Source: an uncultured Alphaproteobacteria bacterium (GTDB lineage Bacteria > Pseudomonadota > Alphaproteobacteria > Rhodospirillales > Rhodospirillaceae). From it: a DNA stretch of 64,000 bases. Shown piece after piece: positions 46,276 to 54,157 of the stretch. Location of the stretch: NCBI GenBank assembly GCA_900079695.1, contig LT599022.1, forward strand, positions 586,287 through 650,286, in the 5' to 3' direction. How positions within the stretch are numbered: the first letter of the stretch is position 1; each line of letters begins with the position of its first letter. The translations under genes were made by a program, and so were the position numbers. Below the pieces are notes generated by a model, which saw only the letters and a program-made list of their open reading frames with translations, made no database searches and was not told where the DNA came from.

Positions 46276-47819
46276 CAGGAGGCGGCCTCTTCGGTTTCGT
46301 GCCGCGGAAAGACACCCTTCGGCGCGGGCAGCGGCGTGCCGGGCGTCAGCGGCGTCGCCAACGCCGCGAAGCCGCGGTCGGACGCCGCGACCTGATCGAG
46401 GATCGCGGCCGAGGCGTCGGGCATGAACGGCTGGGTGAGAATCGCGACGCGGCGGATCGTCTCGGCGAGAACGTACAGCACCGTCGCCATCCGCGCCGGA
46501 TCGGTCTTGCGCAAGGCCCAGGGCGCCTGGCGGTCGATATAGGCGTTGGCGGCGCGGATCACCGTCCAGATGCGGTCGAGGGCTTCGTGGAACGCCTGCT
46601 CGTCGAGCGCCGCGCGCACCTCGGCCAGGAGACCGCCCGCCTTGCCGAGCATCTCCTCGTCCTCTGCCGCGAACGGCCCGTGTTCCGGCACCTGGCCGCC
46701 GCAGTTCTTGGCGATCATCGACAGGACCCGCTGGCAGAGGTTGCCGTAATCGTTCGCGAGTTCGCTGTTCTTGCGCTGGATCATCGCGCGGCGCGAGAAA
46801 TCGCCGTCGGACCCGAACGGCACCTCGCGCAGCAGGAAATAGCGGGTCTGGTCGAGGCCGAAGGTCTCGATCAGTTCGTAAGGATCGATGACGTTGCCGA
46901 GCGACTTCGAGATCTTCTGCCCCTCGTTGGTCCACCAGCCGTGGGCGAACACCCGCTTCGGCGGTTCGAGACCGGCGGCCATCAGGAACGCGGGCCAGTA
47001 GACCGCGTGGAAGCGCAGGATGTCCTTGCCGACCATGTGGACGGTGGCGGGCCAGAATTTTTTGTAGAGCTCCGCCCCGGTATCCGGGAAGCCGAGCGCG
47101 GTGACGTAGTTGGTGAGAGCGTCGAGCCACACGTACATGATGTGGTCGGGGTTGCCCGGCACCGGAATGCCCCAGGAGAAGCTGGTGCGCGAGATCGAGA
47201 GATCCTGCAGGCCGCCCCTGACGAAGCTCAAGACCTCGTTGCGGCGCGAAGACGGCATGATGAAGCCCGGGTTTTCCTCGTAGAACTTCAGTAGCGGCTC
47301 CTGCCACGCGGACAGGCGAAAGAAGTAGCTCGGCTCCTCCACCCATTCCACCGGCGCGCCGGTCGGGGCGAGCTTCTCGCCGTTCGCTCCCTTCGTCAGT
47401 TCGCTTTCCGCGAAGAACGCTTCGTCGCGCACCGAGTACCAGCCCTGGTAGCCGCCGAGGTAGATCTGCCCCCGCTCCTCCAAGCGCCGCCAGAGCTCCT
47501 GGGTCGCGGCCTGATGACGCGGCTCGGTGGTGCGGATGAAGTCGTCGTTGGTGACCTTCATCGCCTTGGCGAGATCGCGGAAATTCTGCGAGACGCCGTC
47601 GCAGAACGCGAGCGGCGCGACCCCCGCGGCCATCGCCGATTTCTCCACCTTCTGGCCGTGTTCGTCGGTGCCGGTGAGGAATCGCACCTCGAAGCCGTCG
47701 AGGCGCTTGAACCGCGCCAGCGCATCGCAGGCGAGCGTGGTGTAGGCATGCCCGATATGCGGCTTGTCGTTCACGTAATAGATCGGCGTGGTGATGTAGA
47801 AGGTCTTGGTCTCGGGCAT
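46275..47819 (-). CDS. metG: Methionyl-tRNA synthetase
   Basis: MetG (514 aa) charges tRNA-Met. It is a class I synthetase: the HIGH-type motif is YITTPIYYVNDKPHIGHAY, the signature TGTDEHGQKVEKSA follows, and the KMSKS-type motif is KISKSLGNVIDP. There is no zinc-knuckle cysteine cluster in the connective peptide and no C-terminal tRNA-binding (EMAP-like) extension, so it is the short form. ATG 47819 has GGAG upstream and gives MPETKTFYITTPIYYVND. Confidence 0.96.
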   Translation of the reverse strand: MPETKTFYITTPIYYVNDKPHIGHAYTTLACDALARFKRLDGFEVRFLTGTDEHGQKVEKSAMAAGVAPLAFCDGVSQNFRDLAKAMKVTNDDFIRTTEPRHQAATQELWRRLEERGQIYLGGYQGWYSVRDEAFFAESELTKGANGEKLAPTGAPVEWVEEPSYFFRLSAWQEPLLKFYEENPGFIMPSSRRNEVLSFVRGGLQDLSISRTSFSWGIPVPGNPDHIMYVWLDALTNYVTALGFPDTGAELYKKFWPATVHMVGKDILRFHAVYWPAFLMAAGLEPPKRVFAHGWWTNEGQKISKSLGNVIDPYELIETFGLDQTRYFLLREVPFGSDGDFSRRAMIQRKNSELANDYGNLCQRVLSMIAKNCGGQVPEHGPFAAEDEEMLGKAGGLLAEVRAALDEQAFHEALDRIWTVIRAANAYIDRQAPWALRKTDPARMATVLYVLAETIRRVAILTQPFMPDASAAILDQVAASDRGFAALATPLTPGTPLPAPKGVFPRHETEEAAS

Positions 47820-47847
47820 TCGCTTGGATACTCCAGGGGTCGCGCGC

Positions 47848-48900
47848 TCAGGCGGCCGGCGACAGCAAGGCATGGAACGCCGAAAGCACGACATGACGGC
47901 GGTCGAGGTTGACGGCATCTGCCTTGCGGAACAGGTCGTTGACCTTTTCCCACACCTCGATCCAGCGATCAAGCGGCACCGCCTGTGCGATCGCGCCGCC
48001 GCCGCCCTCGGCGGGTACGCCGGTGCCGCGCTTCAGCGTCGCCGCGATCCAGTCGCCGAGCAGGGATGCGACCAGGCGGTATTTGTCTTCATCCGCCGCG
48101 ACCTGGGCGGCGAAGGCATATATGGCGGCGAAATCGAGACGGGGCCAGGGTGCGAGGAGTTTTCCGATCTCCGCCGCGAGCGCATCGCCCCCCGCGCGCG
48201 CCAGCCCCAGCGCCGCGCCGAGGCTGCCCGCCGACATCCGCGCGAGGTCGGCGCGGCGGCGTTCGCTTTCTTCCGGCAACAGGCGCGCGAGCCCCTCGGA
48301 CATCTCCTCCGCGCCGAGCGGCGCAAGCTCCAGGCGGCGGCAGCGCGAGCGGATCGTCGGCAACAGCTTGCCCGGATTGTGCGCCACCAGGAACAGGACC
48401 GTGCGTTTCGGCGGTTCCTCAAGATTCTTCAGCAATGCATTGGCTGCGTTGCGGTTCATTTCGTCGGCGGCATCCACCACCACCACCCGCCAGCCACCTT
48501 CGGCGGGGGTCATCGCGAGGAACGCGCCGACCGCGCGGACGTCGTCGACGACGATCTCGGTGCGACGTTTGGTCATCTTGTCGTCGGACCAGCCGATCTC
48601 GACGCCGAGGAGATCGGGATAGGCGCCGCTCTCGATCCGCGGCAACGCCGGATGGTCGCCGGGTTCGCGCGCCAGCGGCGGCGTCGGCTGCGGGCCGAAC
48701 AGCCCCTCCCCGCCGCCCTGCGGCGGTGCGGTCAGGATCGCTTTTGCGGCGAGATAGGCGAAGCTCGCCTTGCCGATGCCGCGCGGCCCGGTGATCAGCC
48801 AGGCGTGGGCGAAGCGGCCGCTTCGCCACGCGGCGTCGAGCTGCTCCCAGGCGGCGCGATGGCCGATCAGGCTGCGGATCAGGCGGGGATGCGCGCTCAT
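47848..48900 (-). CDS. holB: DNA polymerase III delta-prime subunit
   Basis: Delta-prime is the stator subunit of the clamp loader. The 350-aa protein has an AAA+ fold with AWLITGPRGIGKASFAYLAA in place of a full Walker A, DAADEMNRNAANALLKNLEE and the SRC motif in TIRSRCRRLELAPL. The usual four-cysteine zinc module is not evident in the segment after GIGKAS, as in many alphaproteobacterial versions. ATG 48900 overlaps tmk as ATGA. The tmk-holB-metG order is conserved. Confidence 0.92.
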   Translation of the reverse strand: MSAHPRLIRSLIGHRAAWEQLDAAWRSGRFAHAWLITGPRGIGKASFAYLAAKAILTAPPQGGGEGLFGPQPTPPLAREPGDHPALPRIESGAYPDLLGVEIGWSDDKMTKRRTEIVVDDVRAVGAFLAMTPAEGGWRVVVVDAADEMNRNAANALLKNLEEPPKRTVLFLVAHNPGKLLPTIRSRCRRLELAPLGAEEMSEGLARLLPEESERRRADLARMSAGSLGAALGLARAGGDALAAEIGKLLAPWPRLDFAAIYAFAAQVAADEDKYRLVASLLGDWIAATLKRGTGVPAEGGGGAIAQAVPLDRWIEVWEKVNDLFRKADAVNLDRRHVVLSAFHALLSPAA

Positions 48901-49568
48901 GCCCGTGCTGCCCGGCCGGGTGCGAGCGCCAGCACCGCTGCAAGGACGTCGTCGTGAATCCGGGCGATCGGCCGCGTCGCGTCGATCAGCTTGCAGCGTT
49001 CGGGCTCTTTCCGCGCAATTTCGCGGAAGCCTTCGCGCAGTCGCCGGTGAAACGCCTCGCCCATGCGTTCGAAGCGGTCCTCGCGCCCCGGCTCGCGGCC
49101 GCGTGCACGTTCGAGGCCGATCTCGACCGGCAGATCGAGAATCAGGGTGAGATCCGGGCGGAATCCTTCGATCGCGATCTCCGCCAGACGGTCGATGGCG
49201 TCGGGGCCGAGCCCGTGAGCGTATCCCTGATAGGCGACGGTGGAATCGCCGAAGCGGTCGCAGATCACCCATTTGCCCGCGGCGAGTGCCGGGCGGACGG
49301 TGCGGCGCAGATGTTCGCGCCGCGCCGCGAACAGCAGCAGCGCCTCGCTCATCGGGTCCCAGCGGTCGGGCTCGCCGTTGACCAGCAGCGCGCGGATCGC
49401 CTCGGCCTCCGTCGAACCGCCGGGTTCGCGCGTGAGGATCGCGTCGATGCCGCGTTCGGCGAGCGCCGTGGCGAGCAACCGTGCCTGGGTCGACTTGCCG
49501 CTCCCCTCCCCGCCTTCGAGCGTGACGAAGGCGGGCCGGGCGGCGGCGATGGCGAGGGTGGCGGTCAT
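48897..49568 (-). CDS. tmk: Thymidylate kinase
   Basis: Tmk phosphorylates dTMP to dTDP. The 223-aa sequence has the P-loop TLEGGEGSGKSTQARLLA, the DRx motif VICDRFGDSTVAYQG and the substrate-binding REPGGSTEAEAIR. It starts one base downstream of the dac gene's stop on the same strand and overlaps holB by four bases. The length and motif spacing are normal. Confidence 0.96.
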   Translation of the reverse strand: MTATLAIAAARPAFVTLEGGEGSGKSTQARLLATALAERGIDAILTREPGGSTEAEAIRALLVNGEPDRWDPMSEALLLFAARREHLRRTVRPALAAGKWVICDRFGDSTVAYQGYAHGLGPDAIDRLAEIAIEGFRPDLTLILDLPVEIGLERARGREPGREDRFERMGEAFHRRLREGFREIARKEPERCKLIDATRPIARIHDDVLAAVLALAPGRAARA

Positions 49569-49569
49569 G

Positions 49570-50757
49570 CTACTTTGCGTAGCCCCAGAACAGGTACTTC
49601 GCCGCCGCGACGATGCGACCGCCGAAACCCAGACGCTCCACGCCCTCTCCCGCCAGCAGCGGGCGCTCGATCGGGTCCATTCCCGGCGCGGTGATGCGCA
49701 GGGTGGCGACCTTCTGCCCGAGCAGAATCGGCGCGGCGACCGGCTGATCGACGACGACGCTGACCTTCATGTCGCGGCGCGCCGAGCGCGGCAGGGTGAA
49801 GGTCATGTTTTCGGGGGCCTGCAACGGCACGGTCTTCTTGTCGCCGAGCCAGACCTCGGCGCTCTCCACGGTCTCGCCCTTCTTGAACAGGGTGAGGTTC
49901 TGGAATTCGCTGAAGCCCCAGCTCAGCAGACGCTCGGACTCCTCGGAACGCTCCTTGTTGGTGGAGAGTCCGTTGAGCACCAGGATCAGGCGACGGCCGT
50001 TGACCTTCGCCGATCCCACCAGTCCGTAGCCGGAATCCTCGGTGTGGCCGGTCTTGAGGCCGTCGGCACCGGGGAAGCCGTACAGCAGGGGGTTGCGGTT
50101 GCCCTGCTTGATGCCGTTGTGAACGAACTGCTTCTCGCTGAATACCGGATAGAATTCCGGGAAGCGCTCGACCAGGAGGTCGGCGAGGTGGGCAAGGTCC
50201 CGGGCGCTCATCCGCTGCCCCGGGTCGGGCCATCCGGTGGCGTTGGTGAAGGTGCTGTCGGTGAGGCCGAGTTCGCGGGCGCGACGGGTCATCTTGGCGG
50301 CGAATTCGGCTTCGGTGACCGCCAGATTCTCGGCGACGACGATACAGGCGTCGTTGCCCGACTGGATGATGATGCCGCGCAGCAGATCCTCGACCTTCAC
50401 CTGCTCGTGAGGATGCAGGAACATCGTCGAGCTGCCGCTCGCCGCGCCGCCCTTCTGCCAGGCGTTCTCACTGACCGAGAAGGTGGACTCAAGGGAGACG
50501 CGACCGTCCTTGATCGCTTCGAGCAGCATGAAGACGGTCATCAGCTTGCTCATCGAGGCGGGCGCCATCGGTGCGTCGCCGTCCTTGTCGAGCAGAACCG
50601 AGTGGGTATCCGCATCCAGCAGGAAGGCGTGCGGCGCCTTGGTCGCGAAGGTTGCCGCGGCGGCGGGCGAAATCGCCGCCAGAGACAGGCAAAGGGCCGC
50701 GAGCGCCGGACGGACGGCGGCGCGGATCGGGGTTGGGGAAGTCATTACACGGATCAT
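49570..50757 (-). CDS. D-alanyl-D-alanine carboxypeptidase (PBP5/6 type)
   Basis: This low-molecular-weight penicillin-binding protein trims the terminal D-alanine from peptidoglycan stem peptides. The 395-aa precursor has a Sec signal peptide (about residues 1-34, ending ISPAAAATF). The active-site motifs are SMSKLM (SxxK), SGNDA (SxN) and KTGHTED (KTG). The C-terminal PBP5 beta-domain is followed by LGFGGRIVAAAKYLFWGYAK, a probable amphipathic membrane anchor. The start could also be ATG 50745; neither has a strong ribosome-binding site. Confidence 0.94.
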   Translation of the reverse strand: MIRVMTSPTPIRAAVRPALAALCLSLAAISPAAAATFATKAPHAFLLDADTHSVLLDKDGDAPMAPASMSKLMTVFMLLEAIKDGRVSLESTFSVSENAWQKGGAASGSSTMFLHPHEQVKVEDLLRGIIIQSGNDACIVVAENLAVTEAEFAAKMTRRARELGLTDSTFTNATGWPDPGQRMSARDLAHLADLLVERFPEFYPVFSEKQFVHNGIKQGNRNPLLYGFPGADGLKTGHTEDSGYGLVGSAKVNGRRLILVLNGLSTNKERSEESERLLSWGFSEFQNLTLFKKGETVESAEVWLGDKKTVPLQAPENMTFTLPRSARRDMKVSVVVDQPVAAPILLGQKVATLRITAPGMDPIERPLLAGEGVERLGFGGRIVAAAKYLFWGYAK

Positions 50758-50771
50758 GTCAGCAACATACG

Positions 50772-50797
50772 AAAAAAGGTTCGGCCGCGGTTCGGCC
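50772..50797 (-). terminator. Possible terminator between rlpA and the carboxypeptidase gene
   Basis: On the minus strand the stem GGCCG/CGGCC is followed within five bases by a six-T run. The stem is short, so the call is tentative. Confidence 0.35.
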
Positions 50798-50841
50798 AGG
50801 GTTTCCGCCGCGCGGTTCGCGGCGGAGGCGTTATCGGCGCG

Positions 50842-51810
50842 TCAGGGCGAAACCAGACGCGCATCGGGGAAGCCGCTGCGCTGCGCGTCGGCCAGGGCCG
50901 CCTGCGCCTGCGCGGCGTCGGCGAACGGCCCGAGGCGGACCCGGTGCAAAACCGCGCCGTTGGCCGCGGTCGCCGGAGAAATCTCGACCGGCCCGAGGGC
51001 GGCGAGACGGGAGCGCAAGCGCTCGGCATTGCCGGCGTCGCCGAACGCGCCGACCTGAACGAACTGGCCATGCGCGACGTAGACCGCCGTTTGGGCCTGA
51101 GCCGGGGGCGTGCGCCCCGCCAGCACCGTGGCCGGAACCGGACGGGCGGCCGCGGCGGCCGGTTGCGCGGCCGGTGCGGGCGGCGGCAGCTCTTCCGCGG
51201 CGACGCGGGTCGAGGGGCCGCCGATCGCCGCCAGCGGCGCGACCGGGGTCGACGCCTGGGCGAAATCGGTGTCGCCGCGCAGGATCCGCTGTTTGAGCGC
51301 GAGACTTTCCTCCGCGAGGATCTCGACCTTCACCGTCGCGGTGCCCTGGCCGACGAACCCGAGGGCATCGGCGGCGCGGCGCGAGACGTCGAGGATGCGG
51401 CTGCGCGCGAACGGGCCGCGGTCGTTGATGCGAAGGATCGCCGAACGGCCGTTCTCCATGTTGGTGACGCGGACCAGCGACGGCATCGGCAGAGTGCGGT
51501 GCGCGGCGGTCAACGCGTTCATGTCGTAACGCTCGCCGTTGGCGGTGAGCTTGCCGTGGAAATCGGGACCGTACCACGACGCGACGCCGACCTCGGAATA
51601 GCTGTAGTCCTCCTGTGGCGTGTACCACTGCCCGTCGATCTGATACGGGTTGCCGACCTTGTAGGCGCCGCCGGTGGTTTCCTCCTGCGGCTCGGGGAAG
51701 AGGGTTTTGGCGGTGTGGCCGACGAAGGTGGTTTCGGCGCAACCGCCGAGCGCGAGGGCCAGCGCCAGGAGGGCGATCCGGGCGGTGGTGGTGCTGCGCG
51801 TCTTCGGCAT
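50842..51810 (-). CDS. rlpA: RlpA-like septal lipoprotein, lytic transglycosylase
   Basis: RlpA proteins bind denuded peptidoglycan at the septum and some are lytic transglycosylases. The 322-aa precursor has a lipobox LALGGC (Cys about residue 24), a double-psi beta-barrel (about 75-165: GVASWYGPDFHGKLTANGER, YDMNALTAAHRTLPMPS, RINDRGPF) and a C-terminal SPOR domain (about 240-318). The catalytic Asp in NDRGPF is present. A long proline/alanine linker joins the two domains. AAGGAGG lies next to ATG 51810. Confidence 0.92.
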   Translation of the reverse strand: MPKTRSTTTARIALLALALALGGCAETTFVGHTAKTLFPEPQEETTGGAYKVGNPYQIDGQWYTPQEDYSYSEVGVASWYGPDFHGKLTANGERYDMNALTAAHRTLPMPSLVRVTNMENGRSAILRINDRGPFARSRILDVSRRAADALGFVGQGTATVKVEILAEESLALKQRILRGDTDFAQASTPVAPLAAIGGPSTRVAAEELPPPAPAAQPAAAAARPVPATVLAGRTPPAQAQTAVYVAHGQFVQVGAFGDAGNAERLRSRLAALGPVEISPATAANGAVLHRVRLGPFADAAQAQAALADAQRSGFPDARLVSP

Positions 51811-51834
51811 CTCTCCTCCTTGGTTCCTCAAACG

Positions 51835-52965
51835 CTACCGCTTCGCCAGCGCATCCGCAAGCTGCCCAACCGCAAGAGCGTAGAAGGTCGAGCGATTCCA
51901 TTTGAGAATGGTGAAATAGTTGTCGGTGACGAGGAACGCGGTGGCGGCGTCGTCCGGATCCGGGATCACCAGCGCGGCGGTTTCGTCGGTGCGCGGCAGC
52001 GGCTTTCCGGAGGCGTCCTTGAGGCCGAGGGCGGCCCAGGTGCGGAAGCTGCGGCGCTCCGAACCGCCGAGACGCCGGTCGAACTTTTTCGGCAGCGTCA
52101 CCGGGCGACCCCAGGACTCATGCGCCTGCCATCCCGCCTCGCGCAGATAGTTGGCGGCGGAGGCGAACACGTCGGCTTTGTCGGTCCAAAGGTTCTTGCG
52201 CCCATCGCCGTCGGCGTCCACCGCATAGTGGACGAAGCTCGACGGCATGAACTGGCACTGTCCCATCGCCCCGGCCCACGATCCGACCATCTTCTCGGGG
52301 GTCACGTGGCCTTCGTCCACGATCTGAAGTGCGAACAGCAACTCCCTACGAAAGAACGAACTCCGCCGACCATCGTGCGCCAGAGTCGCCAGCGCCGGAA
52401 TCACCGGAAATCCGCCGGTGACGCGGCCGAAATCGGTTTCCACACCCCAGAAGGCGACCAGATACTGGGCCGGAACGCCGTACTTCGCGGCGATCGGATC
52501 GAGCAGTTTGCGGTTTTCCGCCAGCATCTTGCGGCCCTTGTCGATGCGCGACTGCGGCACCACCCGCTCGAGATACTGGCGGTAGGTCAGCTTGAACTCG
52601 GGCTGATTGCGGTCGAGTTCGATCACTCGCGGGATCGGGCGAAGATTGCCGAGCGCGGCATCGAGGGTGGATTTGCGGATCCCCTTGCCGAGGGCTTCGG
52701 ACCGCAATTCGCCGAGCCAGACCTGGAAATCCGGATTGGGCGGCGCTTCCAGCGACGCGAGCTGTTCGCTCGCCACCTTGCCCGTCGGCGTGCCGTCGGC
52801 GATCGGCGCTTCGTCGCCGAAATCGTGAGCCGGAGCGGCCGAAGGCTGTTGCGTTCGCACCGGCTTCGCGGCGGCGACGCGACCGTCGGAGACGCACCCC
52901 GCCAGCAGCGCGGCCGCGCCGACCGCCAGCAACGGCCCCAGAATGTACCGACCCACCGAACGCAT
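51835..52965 (-). CDS. Lytic murein transglycosylase (MltB family)
   Basis: This 376-aa protein cleaves peptidoglycan glycan strands to anhydromuropeptides. A lipoprotein signal is visible (PLLAVGAAALLAGC). The catalytic domain has FWGVETDFGRVTGGFPVIPA with the essential Glu, GSWAGAMGQCQFMPSSFVHY and DADGDGRKNLWTDKADVFAS. A C-terminal segment resembles the peptidoglycan-binding part of the family. ATG 52965 is used because AGGAG lies nine bases upstream; ATG 52974 immediately follows that site and is less likely. It lies 24 bases upstream of rlpA. Confidence 0.92.
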   Translation of the reverse strand: MRSVGRYILGPLLAVGAAALLAGCVSDGRVAAAKPVRTQQPSAAPAHDFGDEAPIADGTPTGKVASEQLASLEAPPNPDFQVWLGELRSEALGKGIRKSTLDAALGNLRPIPRVIELDRNQPEFKLTYRQYLERVVPQSRIDKGRKMLAENRKLLDPIAAKYGVPAQYLVAFWGVETDFGRVTGGFPVIPALATLAHDGRRSSFFRRELLFALQIVDEGHVTPEKMVGSWAGAMGQCQFMPSSFVHYAVDADGDGRKNLWTDKADVFASAANYLREAGWQAHESWGRPVTLPKKFDRRLGGSERRSFRTWAALGLKDASGKPLPRTDETAALVIPDPDDAATAFLVTDNYFTILKWNRSTFYALAVGQLADALAKR

Positions 52966-53077
52966 ACCCGTCATCTCCTGTCACAGCGCCGCGCGCCCGC
53001 AAGATTTCGGGTGCCTGCCCGGCGGCGCGCCATAGAGTTTGTGCCACACCCGGCGGCACGCTGCAACGTTCAGGGTA

Positions 53078-54043
53078 TCACAGCGTGGCGAAGAGCTCTC
53101 GGGCATGCGCGGCGAGCCCGGTCAGTGCCGGAGCCGGATCGACGATCAGCGACACCGGCATGCGCGCCATGCGCGGCGCGTTGCGCCCCTTGTCGCGGAA
53201 CGCGGCGACGAGCGGCGCGAGGTCGGTAGTGCCGACCAGCCGGGGCAGGATGCCGCCGCCGAGGAACACGCCCGCGGTGGCGTTGAGCGTGAGCGCGACG
53301 TCGCCCGCGACCCGTCCGGTACAGGCGAGGAACGCGTCGAGCGCGCCGCGGCATGCCGCGCAGCCGTCGTGCGCGCGCGCCACCACCTGCGCCGGGCTCG
53401 CCGCATCGGCCGGTGCGCCGAGAATTGCGGCGACGTCCACCAGCCCCTGCCCGGTCGCTACCCGTTCCGCCGAAACCCGGCCATACTTGGCGCGCAGTCC
53501 GGTGGCGATGCACCACTCGGTTTCGGTCTCGGGGGCGTAGGTGGCATGCCCGCCCTCCCCGCACAGGGTGCGCCAGACGCTACCCATCGCGATCAGTCCG
53601 GCAACGCCGAGGCCGGTGCCCGGCCCGACCACCGCGATGTTGCCGCCCGCAAGCGCCTCGCCCGCCTGAAGAGAATGAAGCGCCGCGCCGCCGAGGAACG
53701 GCAGCGCCAGCGCCAGCGCCTCGAAATCGTTGCGCAGCTCGACCCGGGCGACGCCGGTGTGGGCGGCGACGGCGCGGGCGTCGATCACCCACGCGGCATT
53801 GGTGAGCTTCACCGGCCCATCGTCGATCGCCGCCGCCAGCGCGAGGACGATGGCGGACAGCCCCTCCCCGCCCCCGAGCGCCGGGATCGCGAGGTCGAGC
53901 GCCGCCTCCAGGCTCGGATATCCCTTGGTCGGCAGGATGAACGGCTGGCTCGGCACCCCCGAGCCGCGCGGCACGGCGGCGAAACGGGCGTTGGTGCCGC
54001 CGATGTCGGCGACCAGGATCCACGGTTCGGCGGCGGGCGTCAT
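53078..54043 (-). CDS. glk: Glucokinase
   Basis: Glk phosphorylates glucose with ATP. The 321-aa protein is of the E. coli Glk type: phosphate loop VADIGGTNARFAAV, substrate Asn-Asp in ELRNDFEALALALP, ATP loop VVGPGTGLGVAGLI, then GEGGHATYAPETETE and GVFLGGGILPRL. All catalytic motifs are present. It is the first gene of the run that ends with the lytic transglycosylase and stands 115 bases downstream of the giant secreted-protein gene, separated by hairpins. Confidence 0.94.
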   Translation of the reverse strand: MTPAAEPWILVADIGGTNARFAAVPRGSGVPSQPFILPTKGYPSLEAALDLAIPALGGGEGLSAIVLALAAAIDDGPVKLTNAAWVIDARAVAAHTGVARVELRNDFEALALALPFLGGAALHSLQAGEALAGGNIAVVGPGTGLGVAGLIAMGSVWRTLCGEGGHATYAPETETEWCIATGLRAKYGRVSAERVATGQGLVDVAAILGAPADAASPAQVVARAHDGCAACRGALDAFLACTGRVAGDVALTLNATAGVFLGGGILPRLVGTTDLAPLVAAFRDKGRNAPRMARMPVSLIVDPAPALTGLAAHARELFATL

Positions 54044-54104
54044 GGTCTTCTCCGTTCTGCGTATGCCGTTGAACCTTAGCCGCTTTTCGCCCGCCCGAAA
54101 AGCA

Positions 54105-54134
54105 CGACGCCGCCCGGAAATCCGGACGGCGTCG
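54105..54134 (-). terminator. Hairpin terminator after the giant secreted-protein gene
   Basis: On the minus strand CGACGCCGTCCGG pairs with CCGGGCGGCGTCG around a short ATT loop and is followed by TGCTTTT. A second perfect hairpin GCTTTTCG/CGAAAAGC (54082-54089, 54096-54103) lies immediately beyond. Together they probably end the giant transcript. Confidence 0.6.
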
Positions 54135-54157
54135 CCGAGAGTTCGTTGTGCAGAACG

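Noticed and set aside
52975-53077. Sigma-54 promoter (TGGCAC) upstream of the lytic transglycosylase gene
   Set aside because: A TGGCAC word occurs on the minus strand, but the required GC element (TTGC) at the fixed spacing is missing.
49240-53229. A 1.3-kilocodon plus-strand open frame across tmk, dac, rlpA and transglycosylase genes
   Set aside because: It is the antisense shadow of four convincing genes and contains no recognisable protein signature.
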